Assembly (NCBI GenBank): GCA_963514095.1
Contig: OY741269.1
Coordinates: 23,241,420-23,305,419 of the forward strand
Direction: 5' to 3'
Source: Eutrigla gurnardus
Lineage: Eukaryota; Chordata; Actinopteri; Perciformes; Triglidae
DNA: 64,000 nucleotides
Below the pieces are notes generated by a model. That model had not been told where the DNA came from and searched no databases. It worked only from the letters and a program-made list of their open reading frames with translations. Shown in pieces: positions 10,916 through 21,437 of this stretch; position 1 is the first letter of the stretch, and each line of letters begins with the position of its first letter. The translations under genes were made by a program, and so were the position numbers.

Positions 10916-12153
10916 AGCTGGGACCACACAAGAGTGCTGTACCATCACGGCCCCTCTACTCACTTTGATTCCTTGAAAATGAACCACCCCCATTTTGTTG
11001 TTTTTAAAAGGTTTGCTCTAATTTAGTTCCCCCTCTTTCCCCCCTGGATCCCCCACTCTGACGTGGGCATGATAGAAATTTGAACGGCCCTTTGATGTGG
11101 TTGTGTGTAATGGTTCTTTTTATGCAGCAGCCTTTAACGGGGAGAGAAAAGAAATGGCTACCCAATTCGTGTTGGCATCTATCATGTTACAAATCATAAG
11201 TGTGTCTTTTTCCATTTCTTTCCCCCCCAACCCCCCCATCCCCCCATCGCCTGGCAAATCAGTCCGAGGGGAAAACAGGGAACCAGGTCCAAGCAATTCT
11301 TGAAAATGTCCTGATTCAGTCTTGATGTGCTCTGCTTTTCATGTCAGGAGAATGGTCATATATCCATTTCCCCCCTTCCTCTGAATTTTTCGAATTTTAA
11401 AAGACCCCAATATTTTCCCTCTCTCACCAAGTTGTCTTGGCTTGTTTTTCCATGGGAAGTGAAGCGGAGTTAGCATTTTTCTCCTGTGAGGTAGTGGAGA
11501 CTGCCTGCAGAATGAAAATGTCTCTCCTCTATGCAAACACTAACAGTTAATGTGTGAAATAAAGCAAGTCGTGCCAACTGTATTCCACACAGCCAGAAGA
11601 ATCAAATCCCCCCCCCCCAGGAACCGGTCTTGACTTGTGAATGTGCAAGGCTGAATCTTTTTAACAATTCTGGAAGACCTCTACGTTCTGCACACCACTC
11701 ACCCTGTTGCCAACGGTGGTTTGCAGTTAGTCACATGTGCCTAATCAAGGCTGCAATAAAATCATAGCAGTAATTCTGGGTAAAGAGAGGCCTCACATGA
11801 CGCGGCCACCACATGAACTGGAAATACCAGCTGCAATGTGCAGTTCTGCAGGAGGGCCGCCTGTGTAGGCACGTCTGTCCGTCCATTTGTGATGGGTTCG
11901 CTCCTGACAAAAAGTCTATCTTACGATGGGAAAGCCAAATTGGGAATCCTGCAAGACGAGTGTAAACACCAGGTGGCTGTTTTGCGGTCTCAGCGTGGAT
12001 CATCCGTTCACCAAAAGGTGCTTAATAGGTTTTGTTGGCTGATTATATAGCAGGCTTGAATGCGCGTGGGAAAGCAGTGAACTCCTGGGAATTTACAAGA
12101 CTGATGTAAACGGAGCAAAGCACAATAAAGAAATCAATTTTAGTAAGATAATC

Positions 12154-12345
12154 GGGTAACACTTTCTATGAAGGTAATTTATGTAATGCATCATAAGCAC
12201 ATTTATAACACATAATAATGCATTTATATGGGTTTATGAAAGTCGTTATACATGTTTATAATCATGCATGACACCTTATAACAAGGTTTATGAAGTATTA
12301 GAAGTGGTGGACATAATGTATGATAAGTTCAGCATTCATTACGCT
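12154..12345. repeat. Fragment of an AT-rich interspersed DNA element
   Basis: Begins GGGTAACACTTTCTATGAAG and continues with many TTATAA/CATAA motifs and short inverted repeats, a pattern I associate with abundant fish non-autonomous DNA elements. No matching right-hand terminus is visible, so it is probably truncated. Confidence 0.4.
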
Positions 12346-13660
12346 TTATACCTCCATGCCCGAATGACCCCAGTGTTTGAAAGAAGAATCAGAGTCCTGT
12401 GGTTTCACAGCACATTATAACTACTAAAGAAATGATTCCATTTCAGAAACAAATTTCTAATCTGTGATGATACGTTAGAGCAGTTCTCTGTGTGGTTACA
12501 ATGTGGAAATCTATCAGTGTCCCTCAATGAACTGTCAATGGTGTTTATTATTACATTTTTTTTTACAAGTGCCTTGGTCCTCCTCTCCTTGGTCCTTATT
12601 TGCAGCTATCTACTGTTTTTAAAAAAGCAGGTTAAGAGATAAGATTCCTGACTTCTCCTTTCAGGGGTTTCCCTGTATGGTTGATATGTAAAGAACCAAA
12701 AGCAGAGCCTTTTAAAAGTGTATAGAAATACACCGGTTTACAGTTACACACATACTTCATCACCCGCACAAGCACTCCCTTCGCTCCATGCATCTGGATC
12801 CTGAGCTAAAAGTAAATTACAAATGCTACACTCTCCCTCCGCCTCCCCCTTCCTCTGCCAGGCTCCTTTAACCTATAGATTGCGCAAATTACAGTAGTTA
12901 GGGCAGAATTTTTTGCGTCTAGATTACAACTCGTGGAGGGGAAATATTTAGGTTCAGGTTGTCAAAGCAAGGGTATATACATGTGGGGTGGTGCCAGACC
13001 ACACAACCACGATTTCAAAGAAAGAGCCAAATCCCTTTCCCCTGGTTTTTGAAAGATGGCTTTTGAATATATGACAAAGATAGGGGAGAGAGAGATTGCA
13101 CCGATGATATTGAAGGCAAAAGTAGTAGATGCTGGAGATGGTGTCTTTAAGAAGGGAGATAGACGTCCAGCAGGGAACGAAAAAGGCAGCGGAGACTGCC
13201 AGATCTTTAAGAGAACAAAAATAGAAACAGCGCTGGTGGAACAATTAAACTAAGTCTGCAATGATGCCTGAGATTTATTTTGGCCACGTCACAAATATGC
13301 CCCCCCTTTATACCTCAAACACACAATCGTAGGGGGACATTCACGAGACAGATGAAGAATATATCTAGATCCATTTAAAGAGGTACCATAAATGATGTAA
13401 CCCCCTTTTTATGTGAAGCGCTGGTGACCGACATCCCATCTCGGAACAGTTGGACGACCAGTCATAAAAGGTTTTACTGCTGGCATGCAACTCATTTGGG
13501 CAACAATTACAAGTGAAGTACAGAGGGACACCCGTGTCCCTGACTGGAGACGGCTGCACAGCAGCTACGGCAAAAGATTGCTACCTCAACATCAAACAGT
13601 CTGACAGCTTTGTAGAATTGGCCCCTCTTAGTTTTTAATTGGACTCATAAAGGAAATATG
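12346..13660. other. Intergenic, nothing recognised
   Basis: No exon-like frame, tRNA signature or repeat family recognised. Short frames here are chance. Confidence 0.4.

Positions 13661-13661
<1 letters not shown>

Positions 13662-13746
<85 letters not shown>
13662..13746. repeat. Long (GT)n microsatellite
   Basis: About 42 GT units. Confidence 0.95.
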
Positions 13747-13751
<5 letters not shown>

Positions 13752-13838
13752 CATGTGTGAAACGGTGAGAGTAAATTAAAAAGGCTGCAGAAAGAGAGAA
13801 CATGTGGGCATGAGAAAGATTAAAAGACACGCCTGCAC

Positions 13839-13910
<72 letters not shown>
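13839..13910. repeat. (GT)n microsatellite, second tract
   Basis: About 36 GT units with one TATG break, about 90 bp after the previous tract. Confidence 0.93.
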
Positions 13911-13914
<4 letters not shown>

Positions 13915-14473
13915 GCAAACACGCCTCTGTGTGATGTGTTAGAATTGTCCACATATTGTTTTGTCTGGCTTTAACGTTTTACTGTGTGCATTGAGGAAAA
14001 TAATTGCAGTTGAAATTACGTCATGAAACAATGCTTTCATGGCACACGGAGACCACATTAAATGTTCACTCATGCTTGTTGCTTTGCTAAACCCTGTTTT
14101 TTCTTGCCCTCTTAGCAACATCACAAATAAACAAAAATTCTGACTCACCTGCACGACCACAACTGGTGAGGAGAAGGAAGCGTATCAACAGAATCATCCT
14201 TAAAACCTCTTTAGCCTTCAGACTTATTTTCCCCACCACTGTTATAGTTATCTCTACTCTTATAGCTCCCTCTTCGGCTTCTCCTGTTTTCTTGCGACTC
14301 CAAACGCCTCATGCGTGCAATCTGCTTCTTATACCTCCAATTCTGCAACGAGTTTCTCACCTACAAGGTCTCCAGAGAAGTAACAAAAACTTGTTTTCCT
14401 TACACCACTAGACCATTTTGTAACTGTGGCTTGCATCTTTTGTTTGTGGCAGAGAAGGACACACATTTATTTG

Positions 14474-14475
<2 letters not shown>

Positions 14476-14508
<33 letters not shown>
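14476..14508. repeat. (CA)n microsatellite
   Basis: About 16 CA units. Confidence 0.9.
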
Positions 14509-14509
14509 C

Positions 14510-15980
14510 TGCACTACCACTTTTATACCAGTTTGCGTCAGAAATATCCATCGAATAAGAGAGCGAGGGCCCATTTCCCTATCCACACTGCCCATCTTTT
14601 TCCTCCACAATGCAGCAAATCAAAGCATTTTTCTCTGCCGGTCCTTTGCGGACACACGTCTGTCAGCAGCTCACAAGGGTTAGTTAGGGCTTTGTAGTGT
14701 GCTGCAGGAAATGTTTGAATCGGTTTTCGGAGGAGTCAAAGTGGGACAAAAGGGTTTAAAAGAATGCAGGGGGGATAAACAAGCGTGTAGATGCCATACA
14801 TTACAAAGAAGGGCTTAGGAAAATAAACTTGTACTAACGAGCTAAAATGTTGATTGAAAAACCAGGATTATGCGGGAAGAGGGGAAACCATGGAAAGCCA
14901 GTGACATGCATTTTGTATTCAGCAAAACAAGAGTTGTAATCAATGCAAGCAAACTGTGGTGTATACCTGCCCCGCATTCCTCGCCTCCCACTCAACTAAG
15001 CACTCTACTTACCCGAGATCTCCTCCACATCAAAGAGCCCCCCCACCCCTGTTCCAGAAGCGATCAAACATGTACCGAAAGTTTTGGGGAGGGAGAATGA
15101 GAGAAAGGGAGAGAGAGGGAGGAATGGAGATTGGAGGACAGAGGGGGTGAGGGAGAGCAAACACAGTCCTACTCAAATCAAATCAATGCCAGCTTTTATT
15201 TGCCTCACCTGGCAAGACCTCGGATAAGACCAGGCACAACACAAGAAATAGCCTGAGCAGTTGCCAGAGAAGAATGTGCAAAAAGAGATTTTATTTTCAT
15301 ACCAAATAAATAAAATAAAAAAAGGGCAAGAAGAAGATTCCTGTTCATATAAGGGAGTCTTATGCTTCTTCCTCACAGGTTTTTGTTTCCCCTTCTGCAA
15401 GGATGCTAAAGAGATTTCCCGTTTCCTTCATGGCCACCCAGGCGTGATGGTCATGCTTGTGGGAGGAACATTGTGTCAGGTGGTGAGACTCCGCGACTGG
15501 CGCTTGAGGTCAGACTTAGGTTTATTTTCATAGGCAAGCCTCTGTCCAAAAACATCCTCCGCAATGTCAGCGTTGGCCAGGTGCTGACCAGACAGTTCGC
15601 AGCTTCGGGAGAACTGCTGTGAGATTTCTCTCATTCAGCTAGTAGCTGGCGTTATTCATTCACTTTCACAATTTTAGGTATTCGGGTCATTTCTTGAGGA
15701 CCACATTGGGAATGCATAAAGAGAAATGTGTTATTATCAAGATGAGTAAGCTTACCAAGTTAGAAAATACATAAATAAATAATAATAAATAAATCAATCT
15801 GGAAGGAGGTGATTGGGATTGGGAGGAAAAGCCTGTCTGATCTGAACACAAGTGGTGCTTTGTTACACTTCTGTGTTTGTCATGGATTGGCCATGACAAA
15901 TACCATGTTTGAGCAAAGGCTGGTCTAATATGTACTTGGTACCAGAACACCAAAGATCGTCACCAATTCTGTTTGGGATT
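14510..15980. other. Intergenic, nothing firm recognised
   Basis: G/A-rich stretch at about 15085-15150 (AGAGAGGGAG type). No gene or clear transposon. Confidence 0.35.
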
Positions 15981-15984
15981 TTTT

Positions 15985-16450
15985 TAAGGTGTAGCTACGG
16001 AGAGGAGAGTGCAAGGTATCTGGTCCTTGCAGATGATGAGGTTCTGCTGTTTCCTACAGAACGTGACCTTCAGAAACCGGGGCAGTGTAGTGGTTGGGAT
16101 GAAAGTCAGGCCATGGTTCTCTGCCATGGTTCTGGTGGGATGCACCACCTGGCCTGTTCAGGGGTGAGGGTAATATGGAGAGAGAGAGGTGGACAGGTGG
16201 TTAGCTGCACTATCAGCAGCGATGAAGGCCTTGTACTGGACGGATGTGGTGAAGGTGGCGAGGTGGTCTATCTACATTCTGACCCTCACCTATGGTCATG
16301 AGCTTTATGTAGTGACCAAAAGAATGGTATCACAGATACAAGTGGTCGAAATTAGCTTGATTGATAGGGTAGCCGGGCCCAGCTTTGGTGAGGTGAGGTT
16401 TGGAGGATTCGTCGCTGCTCCTTCGCATTGGAAAGGACCGGCTCAGGTGG
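15985..16450 (+). pseudogene. Degenerate non-LTR reverse transcriptase fragment
   Basis: Frames shifted against one another still show pieces of a fish LINE polymerase: LVLADDEVLLFPTERDLQ (decayed YADD/FADD box and following region), SQAMVL, ALYWTDVVKVARWSIY, then LTLTYGHELYVVTKRM and QVVEISLIDRVAG. The order matches the C-terminal half of non-LTR reverse transcriptases. At least one frameshift separates the pieces, so it is a dead copy. The clade cannot be fixed by eye. Confidence 0.7.
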
Positions 16451-16479
16451 TGTCCAGGAGGCATCTGATCACACCTTAT

Positions 16480-18136
16480 ATAGCTGTTTTTAGATGGCAA
16501 GTTGAGAATATTTTAACTCAGAAGTTAAAAGTTAAATCCAATCAAGCAAGAGACAGAAGACTTCCTGTTTTGATGCCGGTAGATGTGTCAGGCCTCGCTG
16601 GCTAGTCAATGTGAGAGGGATTGTGGAATTCATAACGCGTTTTAGTTTGATGAGCCCCTCACAGGAGCTTCTGGTATTTCTGTAGACTCTTAGTTTTGTT
16701 TTGTGAATCCATAATGGTAGCTTCTTTCTGATTAAAACAATGTTTATAGATGCAGATGCTTGGGCACAAAATGTTTTAACATCTTGCTCAAGAAAACTGT
16801 GCTTTTCTGTGGGAACATGCTTCAACATCCTGCTGCCCCCACCCCCCCGCCCCAGCCCAATTCCCCAGATGACTGTTAGGGTGACATGTGACTGGATGAC
16901 AACAGCATTCAGGCTGGGAAAGAGGTTTGAAGGCACCATTAGAGTACTTAGTGTGAGGCCGCTGTTTGAAACTGTGTCGTTGACGTGTGTGAATGATGAA
17001 TATGAGCAAACACTGGCAAACAAGGAAAGACATTTTTAATCTAATTTACTGTGGAGTGTCTCAGTGGAAGACAGATTGTTTCAATATTTTGTTTTCAACT
17101 TTGGTCATAAAAACATCAAGGAGTGGACCATAATTAATTTCAGTTGGACAATTTCATGAATTCCATCATGACATAAAAAACACCTCCATCATGATTCTTC
17201 TGCTTCTGCACATTTACCTATGAATGTTATTTTGTTGATTGTATTTTTTTCTGTTGGGTTTGGTGTTCAACAACATCAACATCTCATCTAGGTAGTTCTG
17301 TAATTGAGTACAGACTTGTTGTCCTGGAGGAATATTTTCTGTCTGGCAGGCTCTGCCTCCACTATAACATGTTTTGTTGCACCCCTTTGAAATCCAACAG
17401 CAGTCAAGAATAATTCCCAGAAACAAGATGGACGTATCTCATTTTGACATTTCTCCTCATTAATCAAAGTTTTAATAGTTGTGTTTTGTTTGTTGCAACA
17501 ATCAAATTCCTCTTTTAGTAGTTTAATGACATCACAGAGGCCACAAAGCAAAAGGGGGAAGTCTCAACACAACATTAAAGGTGCTACCTATGGAATGTAG
17601 TGCATTTCCATGCCTCTGTATGGTTCTCAACATGGCCACGACTGAGTTGGCGTCTCAGAGCTAACTGGACCCTCACACAAGTTTGTGTGCTCAGGTCGAC
17701 ATTATCTTTACAAGCAAGTAGTTGTTTACTGGTATGTTATGCTCTGAATCGTGTATAGAGAATATTTAATGCCTATTTATGCTATTTTAATTATGTTTAG
17801 AAGGTGTTTAACAACCTCTGAAGTACATAGTCATGTTCTAGCATGTCATATACATGCAATTGATTTTTATCAGAGATTCACTGGCGTAGGACATTGCATT
17901 TAAATAAGTACATAAACAAGTGAGATCTTAAAAGAGGGGGAAATGGAGGACAGACATTGTAGAAATGAGGGTAAGGATGAAAGGAATATAGCAGCATTGT
18001 AGCATCGCAACTGAGGAACGTTTTATCACAGTCTTATCTTTGCCATGAAGCCTTTTATGATATGCACAGTAATGTACAAGTTAGTCTCTCAGCAGCTACC
18101 AATAACCCAGGCCCTCCTTAAAGGCTAATTGATTTA

Positions 18137-18140
<4 letters not shown>
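16480..18140. other. Intergenic, nothing recognised
   Basis: AT-rich with short chance frames on both strands. No clear repeats or exons. Confidence 0.35.

Positions 18141-18187
<47 letters not shown>
18141..18187. repeat. (TG)n(TA)n compound microsatellite
   Basis: About 16 TG units running into about 7 TA units. Confidence 0.92.
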
Positions 18188-18449
18188 GCATTTGTTATGC
18201 ACATTGAACTTTCTCCCGCAGTAAAATAACATGAATGTCTTTCTAAATTCTTTCACTTTTAACTGAGAAATGTATTAAAGTAACAAGTAATAATGAGGAC
18301 CAAGTGAGCCAGTAGCATCAGAATGTAAAACAAGCTTTGCAAAATCCAGAGTTGGAGTTAACAAAGCCCAAAAAGAGATTGACTTAACTAAACTTCACTC
18401 CTTGTATCGCTGAATCATATCTCTCAACTTTGTGCTTGTTTTTACCATT

Positions 18450-18760
18450 CAATCAACAATTTATATAGTACTTAAAAGTTTAAAAGGTTGTGGACAAAAG
18501 TGCTACACAAATACACAAATATACAAAGCGTACACATACAAGCATAAAGACATATATGTGCATGGAAATAAGTCAAAAGAAAAAAAATTTAAACAAGTGC
18601 AAACACAACTGAGGTAATTTTATAAAACAGGTTAAACATAATTAAAAGTCAGAGGATAAAAGTATAGTCTCAAGGTGCATCTTAAAATAATCAACAGACT
18701 CAGCCTGTCTCATGGCCTCTGGCAGCCTAACCAGAGCCAAGGAGTCGCTACAGAAAAAAA
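18450..18760. repeat. Interspersed retrotransposon-type repeat fragment
   Basis: It begins AACAATTTATATAGTACTT and includes CAACAGACTCAGCCTGTCT and GGCCTCTGGCAGCCTAACC, strings I associate with common fish repeat 3' regions. No coding capacity. Family and exact ends uncertain. Confidence 0.4.
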
Positions 18761-19979
18761 TCAAATGGAACGATTATATTAGACACAGACACGTGTGAGT
18801 GAAATAAGAATAAAACTAGACTAAAACTAAAACTAAAAAAATCTGGCATCATCATTTGTATGTGTCAAACTGTATTAAAGTGAATGTAATCTGATACAGT
18901 AAATTATTAGCCAGCAGTATGGTGGTGTGCATTGACAGAGCAATGAATTTTGTAATTCTTATGTTTATAAATGGTCATGCACTTTTCTGTCTTGGGCTTG
19001 AAACTTTCTTGAAGCAAATGTGATACTGTGTCATTTTTTCCTTTTTTGGTATCCATTCTGCCTTCATTCTCCAACAGCATCCCATTCAACGAGTCTAAGG
19101 TCTTCTCCCAAAGGTCTTGCTTGTTCTTTGCACCTTCCAGTGGCTGAAAAGTGAATGTTTCTCTACAGCATGTAAGTCATCAAACATCTGCACTGGTTTC
19201 CAACAAATTCTCTTTGTTTTACTCTCCACTGAGGCAATAAACTGACAAGGATAAAGCACTCTCCTTTGAACTTTATTTTAGCTTTTTAAATAATTTCTTA
19301 CTGACTGACGTGAATTTTTTTACAGAACCCATTGGGGAAAGCTTTGTCTAATCCTGATAAAGTAATGCTACATTTTCAGATGAGACAGGATATTGCACTG
19401 AAAGAAAATATACTCAAATTGGTGTATTTATATATCATGCCTCAAATAATGCAAAAATAAAACCTCTGCAACAAAACCTGCTTTTCTGCGATTTTGATAA
19501 TGAAACATGACAGAACGGTGGGTTCATTTGGTCATTGGCTAGAAATAGATGATTTCTCACAAAAACAGAGGAAGAACATGTGTTTTTAAGCATGTGAGTG
19601 GACCACAAGACGAAATGAGGTGAGGAGCAGTGGATCAAAGTCCTCGGTCTGTCTGGAACATGGGAGATGTGAGGCCGCTTATCTTGAGGCATCATCTGAT
19701 TAGGTAACACTGATTGCAACAATGTCAGTTTGAATCGTTATTTAATATATAAATGCAGGTCCATCCAATCGTAAATAAAGAAGGCAGAACGGTCACTGAG
19801 GCATACGGCATCAAGTGTGTGTGTGTGTCAGACATGATGATGAGGCCATTTCTCATTTTAAAGAATCAACCTGCTGTTGCCTACAGTGAAGTGTATAAGA
19901 TTGCAAGAAATAATACAGAACCTCAAGTCTATTGCAAATACATTTGCATGTCGCCATACTCTTTTGGTCTATAGTGTAT

Positions 19980-20095
19980 TATTATTGTATTTTGTACCCT
20001 ATTGTTGTTTGCACTATCCTCTTTTCCTGCTGTAACCGTGTATGTCCCCACTTTGGGACTAATAAAGGATTATCTTATCTTTATCTTATCTTTTT
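19980..20095 (+). mobile_element. Non-LTR retrotransposon 3' tail
   Basis: Contains GGGACTAATAAAGGATTATC followed by (TTATC)-type short repeats, the usual 3' end of several fish LINEs. The coding part is absent, so the copy is strongly 5'-truncated. Confidence 0.6.
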
Positions 20096-20356
20096 GGTGT
20101 CAAAATGAAAATGCAGTCCATTGATCTTCTTATCGAGTTTTTTTTCATCTACCGACTTGAGGAGAATGGCAGGTTCCTAGAAGAAAGAGAAATTGGCATT
20201 GTATTGCATGCACTGTATTGTATAGCTTCAAAAAACAGATCAAAAACAGTGTTTTTCAGGCTAAATGTCTTATGCGGCGTTCACACCGAACGCGATAGAC
20301 GCGAATACAATCGCGTCAGACGCGTGTATCGCGCCGCTTGATCATTTTGGACTTTT

Positions 20357-20428
20357 TTAGCGTCATTCGCGCCATTCGCGCCATTCGCGTCATTCGCTTC
20401 ATTCGCGTCATTCGCTTCATTCGCGCAT
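20357..20428. repeat. CATTCGCG short tandem array, left arm
   Basis: About seven units of ATTCGCGTC/ATTCGCGCC/ATTCGCTTC, inside the rDNA-carrying transposon. Confidence 0.85.
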
Positions 20429-20577
20429 GACGCTCATTTTTGAGGGGAGCCGGCGGGTCACGTCGGCGGACCCTCCTCCTCCGCCTCGGGGTACCCGATG
20501 CCAGAGTCCGTGAGCCTCCTCCGGGAGCCACGTCCCTCGCACCTCTCCCCAGAGTCGGGGCCACATTCGACCTCAGA

Positions 20578-20585
20578 TCAGATGA

Positions 20586-20627
<42 letters not shown>

Positions 20628-20870
20628 TAAACTATCTAGGATTCCCTCAGTAGCGGCGAGCGAAGAGGGAGAGCCCAGCGCCGAATCCCCGTCCGACGGG
20701 CGGGCGGACGTGGGAAATGTGGCGTACGGAAGACCGATTGCCCGGTGTCGCGCGGGGGCATGAGTCCTTCTGATCGAGGCTCAGCCCTGACGGTGTGAGG
20801 CCGGTACGGCCCCCGTCGCGCCGGGGTCCGGTCTTCCCGAGTCGGGTTTGGTAATGCAGCCCGTCCATCT
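20578..20870 (+). rRNA. Captured 5' fragment of 28S rRNA gene (not functional)
   Basis: It starts CGACCTCAGATCAGATGAGA and includes the conserved CCGCTGAATTTAAGCATATT, AAGCGGAGGAAAATAAACT, GGATTCCCTCAGTAGCGGC and GCGCCGAATCCCCG blocks of the large-subunit 5' end. Homology fades after AATGCAGCCC. A few substitutions in normally invariant sites (e.g. AAATAAACTATCTAGG) show decay. The ~140 bp just upstream (from about 20435) is GC-rich and positioned like the end of ITS2. Confidence 0.88.
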
Positions 20871-20952
20871 CAGCTCATCTGTCTGTCGGCTTGAACTCGT
20901 CGCTGATTGGATGTCGCGGCGCGATGCCGCCTGAAAAGTTCAATATTTTCAA

Positions 20953-21122
20953 CTTTATTCGCGCCGCGTCAGACGCGCCATTCGCGCCGCGTCAGACGCG
21001 CCATTCGCTTCATTCGCGTCAGACGCGCCATTCGCGCCATTCGCGCCGCGTCAGACGCGCCATTCGCGCCATTCGCGCCGCGTCTCATCGCGCCAGACGC
21101 TCCATTCGCGCCGCCTCCGCCT
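20953..21122. repeat. CATTCGCG/GCGTCAGAC tandem array, right arm
   Basis: Longer right-hand array made of ATTCGCGCC units mixed with GCGTCAGACGCGCC units. Gives spurious Arg/Ala/His-rich frames on both strands. Confidence 0.85.
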
Positions 21123-21210
21123 GAATCGCGTGTCATCGCGCCATTTACATTGGTTTTCAATGTAGAGTCGCCGCTCAATTCGCGTCTATCGCGTTCGGTG
21201 TGAACGCCGC

Positions 21211-21424
21211 TTACTTCTACAAATTCCAGTCCGATAGGTGGCGGTAAAGAACCAACAATGTAGTTTATACGCCGCCAGTGAGTGAAGGACAAAAGAAGAA
21301 GACGGAACCAATAGTTTGCAGAACAAATGTTTCCGGCCGACGTTATTTTGTGTGCACACTCGTGGAAATTAACAATTCGCGCTCTAACAACGGTCCCCTT
21401 TTCGGCTTAATCGTGGAAAACGCA
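21211..21424 (+). promoter_or_regulatory. Putative srek1ip1 promoter and 5' UTR
   Basis: Short interval between the transposon end and the ATG, comparatively CpG-rich. It holds GGTGGCGGT (21237-21245) and ACGCCGCC (21269-21276), an inverted pair spaced by 23 bp, then an AAGAAGAAGA run. No TATA box is obvious. The transcription start is unknown. Confidence 0.45.
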
Positions 21425-21437
21425 ATGGCTGCCCCAG
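21425..21437 (+). CDS. srek1ip1: srek1ip1 exon 1 (coding part)
   Basis: 13 nt, MAAP plus one base of Gly5; donor GTCGGC. Too short to find by frame length; chosen because it joins in phase to exon 2 and matches the family N-terminus. Confidence 0.8.

Larger units (their letters stand above)
10637..12152. other. Upstream flank of alp, no gene seen
   Basis: Contains the candidate TATA-like site and a (GA)n tract. The remainder has C- and T-rich runs but no exon-like frame or recognisable repeat. Confidence 0.4.
20274..21210. mobile_element. Inverted-repeat DNA transposon carrying rDNA
   Basis: Perfect 33 bp terminal inverted repeats at 20274-20306 and 21178-21210, beginning GCGGCGTTCACACCGAAC. 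Inside each end lie arrays of ~9-10 bp CATTCGCG-type units, and between them a piece of 28S rDNA. No transposase is present. TTA occurs beside both ends (one base offset on the left), weakly suggesting a 3 bp target duplication. Superfamily not assigned. The right end is 214 bp before the srek1ip1 ATG. Confidence 0.8.

Noticed and set aside
20578..20870. A functional rRNA locus
   Set aside because: Only ~290 bp of 28S with substitutions in conserved sites, enclosed in a transposon; no 18S or 5.8S.
20357..21122. CRISPR-like spaced repeats
   Set aside because: Units are contiguous, GC-rich variants without unique spacers, in a vertebrate transposon with terminal inverted repeats.
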